64,000 bases of DNA. Origin: Oscillospiraceae bacterium (GTDB lineage Bacteria; Bacillota; Clostridia; Oscillospirales; Oscillospiraceae). Positions 61,943-64,000 of this stretch are shown here, one piece after another (position 1 is the stretch's first letter; each line of letters starts with the position of its first letter). The notes beneath the pieces are model-generated. The model did not search any database. It was not told the DNA's origin and worked only from the letters and a program-made list of their open reading frames with translations. Location of the stretch: positions 38,947-102,946 of the forward strand of contig JAGBIE010000001.1 in NCBI GenBank assembly GCA_017935145.1, read 5' to 3'. The translations under genes and the position numbers were made by a program.

Positions 61943-63238
61943 ATGCTTTATGCCAATTTAGGCGTCAATGAATTGGGTCATTTGACTGTGGCAGGGCGGG
62001 ATACTGTCCGCCTTGCCAAAATCTACGGTACCGTGCTGATGCTGTTGGACGAAATGGTCATCCGTAACCGTTGCCGTACCTATCGCCGTGCCATGGAGAA
62101 GGCCTTTCCTAAGGGCTCTATGCCCCTTTTTGCCAGCAAAGCCCTGAGTTTCAAGCGGATTTATGAGATCATGCAGGAAGAATCCATGGGCGTGGATGTG
62201 GTCTCCTGCGGGGAACTGTTCACCGCCTACAAGGCGGGTTTCCCCATGGACAAGGTCTATTTCCACGGCAACAGTAAGACCGATGAAGACATCCGCTTTG
62301 CCATGGATTGCGGTCTCGGCTACTTTGTCTGCGATAACAAGGAAGAACTTTTGGAAATTGAACGCGTGGCTTCCGCCCGTGGCATTCAGCAAAAGGTGCT
62401 TCTGCGTCTGACCCCCGGCATTGACCCTCACACCAATGAAAAAATCTCCACTGGCAAGGTGGATAGTAAGTTTGGCGCCGCCATTGAAACTGGTCAGGCG
62501 GAAGAACTCACTCTCACCGCCATGGGTCTTTCCCATGTGGAACTTGTGGGCTTCCACTGCCACATCGGCTCTCAGATTTTTGAGCATACCCCCTTCTGCG
62601 ATGGGGCGGAGATGATGCTCCGTTTCTATGCCCATATGCAAAAAACCCATGGCTGTAAAGCCACAGTGCTGAACTTAGGCGGTGGCATGGGCGTTCCCTA
62701 CACGGAAGCCCAAGCCCCTGTGGATTATGAGGGCAATATCCTCCGCGTGGGAGAGTTATTGAAGGTTCTCTGCAAGGAACTGGATGTAGAGTGCCCCATC
62801 ATCCTCATGGAGCCTGGTCGGAGCATCGTAGCCGATGCAGGTGTGACCCTCTACCGCGTGAACAGCACCAAATCCATCCCCGGATTTAAGAACTATGTGG
62901 CGGTGGATGGTGGCATGACGGACAACCCCCGCTACACCCTCTATGGCGCGGAGTACACAGTGCTTCCCGCCTCCCGCATGGAAGAAAAGCGAGATTTTGT
63001 CTGCACAGTGGCAGGTCGCTGCTGTGAAAGTGGCGATATTCTGCAAGAGAATGTCTCCCTGCCTAAAATGGAGCGGGGCGATATCTTGGCAGTGCTGACC
63101 ACAGGCGCTTATAACTACTCCATGGCGTCTAACTATAATCGCATTCCTCGCCCCATGGTGTTAATGTTGGGCGAACAAGACGATTATGTAGCCATCCAGC
63201 GGGAAAGTTTTGAAGACCTCATCCGTAACGATGTATAA
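61943..63238 (+). CDS. lysA: Diaminopimelate decarboxylase
   Basis: A 431-residue PLP enzyme of the ornithine/DAP decarboxylase fold III family. PLP lysine in PLFASKALSFKRI, HGNSKTDEDI, FHCHIGSQI, LNLGGGMGVPYT, EPGRSIVADAG and the cysteine motif GRCCESGD plus GAYNYSMASNYN are all in place. It ends lysine synthesis. The ATG at 61943 starts one base after the lysC stop, with GGAGG near the end of lysC. Confidence 0.95.
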   Translation: MLYANLGVNELGHLTVAGRDTVRLAKIYGTVLMLLDEMVIRNRCRTYRRAMEKAFPKGSMPLFASKALSFKRIYEIMQEESMGVDVVSCGELFTAYKAGFPMDKVYFHGNSKTDEDIRFAMDCGLGYFVCDNKEELLEIERVASARGIQQKVLLRLTPGIDPHTNEKISTGKVDSKFGAAIETGQAEELTLTAMGLSHVELVGFHCHIGSQIFEHTPFCDGAEMMLRFYAHMQKTHGCKATVLNLGGGMGVPYTEAQAPVDYEGNILRVGELLKVLCKELDVECPIILMEPGRSIVADAGVTLYRVNSTKSIPGFKNYVAVDGGMTDNPRYTLYGAEYTVLPASRMEEKRDFVCTVAGRCCESGDILQENVSLPKMERGDILAVLTTGAYNYSMASNYNRIPRPMVLMLGEQDDYVAIQRESFEDLIRNDV

Positions 63239-63274
63239 AAAAGCACCACCCAAACGGGTGGTGCTTTTTTGTTT
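63239..63274. terminator. Bidirectional terminator, lysA / zinc-ribbon protein
   Basis: AAAAGCACCACCC (63239-63251) pairs with GGGTGGTGCTTTT (63256-63268) around loop AAAC, followed by more T. Confidence 0.9.
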
Positions 63275-63281
63275 GCATAGA

Positions 63282-63692
63282 TTAGAGAGAAGCATCGCAC
63301 AATCTGCATTTGCTACTGCTTTTATCATTCTTAGCGCCACAGTTTTTGCAAACCTTAACATTTTTTTCAGAAGCGGAATAGAAATGGCTTACAGGGGCAG
63401 AAGAAGTCTGCACTGAAGGGGGAGGGGCGCTTTTCGTTTTCTCGTTTAGTTTTTCCATCTCCGATGCAGTGAAGGAAGAAGATTCAATCAACTCACCAAA
63501 CCCATACAGCAACAAAGAGGAAAGCCAAGAGAGAAAAACACTTATGGCGGTTATAATCACAAAAGAAAGCAGTCCTTCAAATCCGTCCACTTCCGCTGCA
63601 GTGACCAGCCCGCCTAGCGCACCACCAATGCAACCAAGCCAAAAGAATGCTAAGGCGACAGCTTTAATTTTTCCACCGACATTTTCAAACAT
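63282..63692 (-). CDS. Small membrane protein with C-terminal zinc ribbon
   Basis: A 136-residue protein. Two membrane segments (AVALAFFWLGCIGGALGGLV; SFVIITAISVFLSWLSSLLLYG, in parts) are followed by a Ser/Pro linker (SAPPPSVQTSSAP) and a C-terminal zinc ribbon with CKNCGAKN and CRLCDAS (two CxxC). The pattern resembles many short zinc-ribbon membrane proteins of unknown role. ATG 63692 has AGGAGG eight bases upstream and is preferred over an earlier in-frame start at 63737. It is convergent with lysA. Confidence 0.8.
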   Translation of the reverse strand: MFENVGGKIKAVALAFFWLGCIGGALGGLVTAAEVDGFEGLLSFVIITAISVFLSWLSSLLLYGFGELIESSSFTASEMEKLNEKTKSAPPPSVQTSSAPVSHFYSASEKNVKVCKNCGAKNDKSSSKCRLCDASL

Positions 63693-63813
63693 TTCTCTTT
63701 CCTCCTGTGCGTTTTTAGGATGGTAAAATTTTACCATATTCTCTATGGCATTGCAAGTTGCATTCTCGGCAGGGCAAACGGTCGCGGAGCACCTTTGCCG
63801 TATGTGAGACCGC

Positions 63814-63950
63814 TGAGGGTTCTTCCTTAGGAGGGGTGGTTATTAGGAGGGGATGAATCGGTAAAAAATCCCCTCCTAAGGCAGGAGCAGCAGGGAGATT
63901 TATCGCCCGTAAAGGTGGCAAACACCCCCCGTCTTCGTTAAAAACCCTCA
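63814..63950. repeat. Palindromic intergenic element
   Basis: TGAGGGTT (63814-63821) and AACCCTCA (63943-63950) form an 8-nt inverted repeat bounding the element. Inside, CCTTAGGAGGGG (63825-63836) pairs perfectly with CCCCTCCTAAGG (63870-63881), and a second direct copy TTAGGAGGGGAT (63843-63854) pairs with ATCCCCTCCTAA (63868-63879). The two copies thus compete for one partner. No credible gene lies here; it looks like a small non-coding mobile or REP-type element. Around it, 63693-64000 shows nothing else I can support. Confidence 0.55.
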
Positions 63951-64000
63951 CAAACCGAAAAGGTTTCCTTGGCTTTTTGCCTCGCCGTGGGTCGCCTGCC

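Noticed and set aside
63715..63951. A 78-codon minus-strand frame at the window end
   Set aside because: It lies in the palindromic element, is Pro/Arg/Leu-rich, and has no ribosome binding site.
1..64000. CRISPR arrays, prophage or insertion sequences
   Set aside because: No regularly spaced repeats, transposase, integrase or phage structural genes were seen.

Overview
The window reads as chromosome of an anaerobic, low-to-mid G+C Gram-positive bacterium of the Clostridia, most like the Oscillospiraceae. Pointers are strong GGAGG ribosome binding sites, near-consensus -35/-10 boxes with 16-18 nt spacers, RNase Y and RNase J, an Rnf-type operon, a flavodiiron protein, formate-tetrahydrofolate ligase, meso-diaminopimelate dehydrogenase and a lysine riboswitch. 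The genus assignment is inference; no rRNA is present. Genes are densely packed, and almost every convergent pair shares one bidirectional terminator. I see no phage, insertion sequence or CRISPR array.

Layout. 1-8.5 kb: 5' part of rny, tRNA-Leu(UAG), a small lipoprotein, a membrane-anchored XRE regulator, a flavodiiron protein with a short rubredoxin tail, a PutP-type symporter, TspO, an HD hydrolase and a CNNM/CorC transporter behind a structured leader. 8.6-16.3 kb: a five-gene sugar operon (fucI, RhaB-type kinase, SDR, PHP protein, Zn-dehydrogenase) with a divergent AraC regulator and no aldolase. 16.4-16.7 kb: a probable unclassified structured RNA. 16.8-20.7 kb: trkH-trkA, a low-molecular-weight phosphatase and a CBS protein. 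20.7-28.9 kb: an Rnf-like operon (flavin-type lipoprotein, apbE, rnfC, D, G, E, A, NusG-II protein, Gx transporter) that lacks rnfB. 28.9-43.4 kb: an eleven-gene purine operon, purE-C-F-M-N-O-H-D-L-guaB-fhs. 43.8-45.5 kb: rnj. 45.5-52.3 kb: the rimP-nusA-ylxR-ylxQ-infB-rbfA-truB-ribF operon. 52.5-57.5 kb: a membrane protein, a Na/Pi cotransporter-PhoU fusion and metA/metY. 57.6-63.2 kb: dapA-dapB-ddh-lysC-lysA under a lysine riboswitch. 63.3-64 kb: a small zinc-ribbon membrane protein and a palindromic intergenic element.

How it works together. The purine operon covers nearly the whole route from PRPP to XMP; only purB is missing from the IMP part, and fhs supplies the formyl donor for PurN and PurH. 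The lysine operon encodes aspartate kinase, dihydrodipicolinate synthase and reductase, the one-step DAP dehydrogenase and DAP decarboxylase. MetA and MetY make homocysteine through O-acetylhomoserine. The Rnf-like operon carries its own flavin transferase and extracytosolic flavin-type proteins.

Most worth a second look: (1) the Rnf-like complex has no RnfB, and three of the four cysteines expected to ligate the RnfA/RnfE intramembrane [2Fe-2S] cluster are replaced; (2) the PurF has lost its glutaminase nucleophile and other glutaminase residues; (3) IMP synthesis ends with a stand-alone formyltransferase and an archaeal-type PurO; (4) the fucI operon has a SorE/SorD-like reductase/dehydrogenase pair instead of an aldolase; (5) several structured RNAs, at 16.44-16.74 kb, in the Rnf-like operon leader and upstream of the CNNM gene, match no class I recognise.
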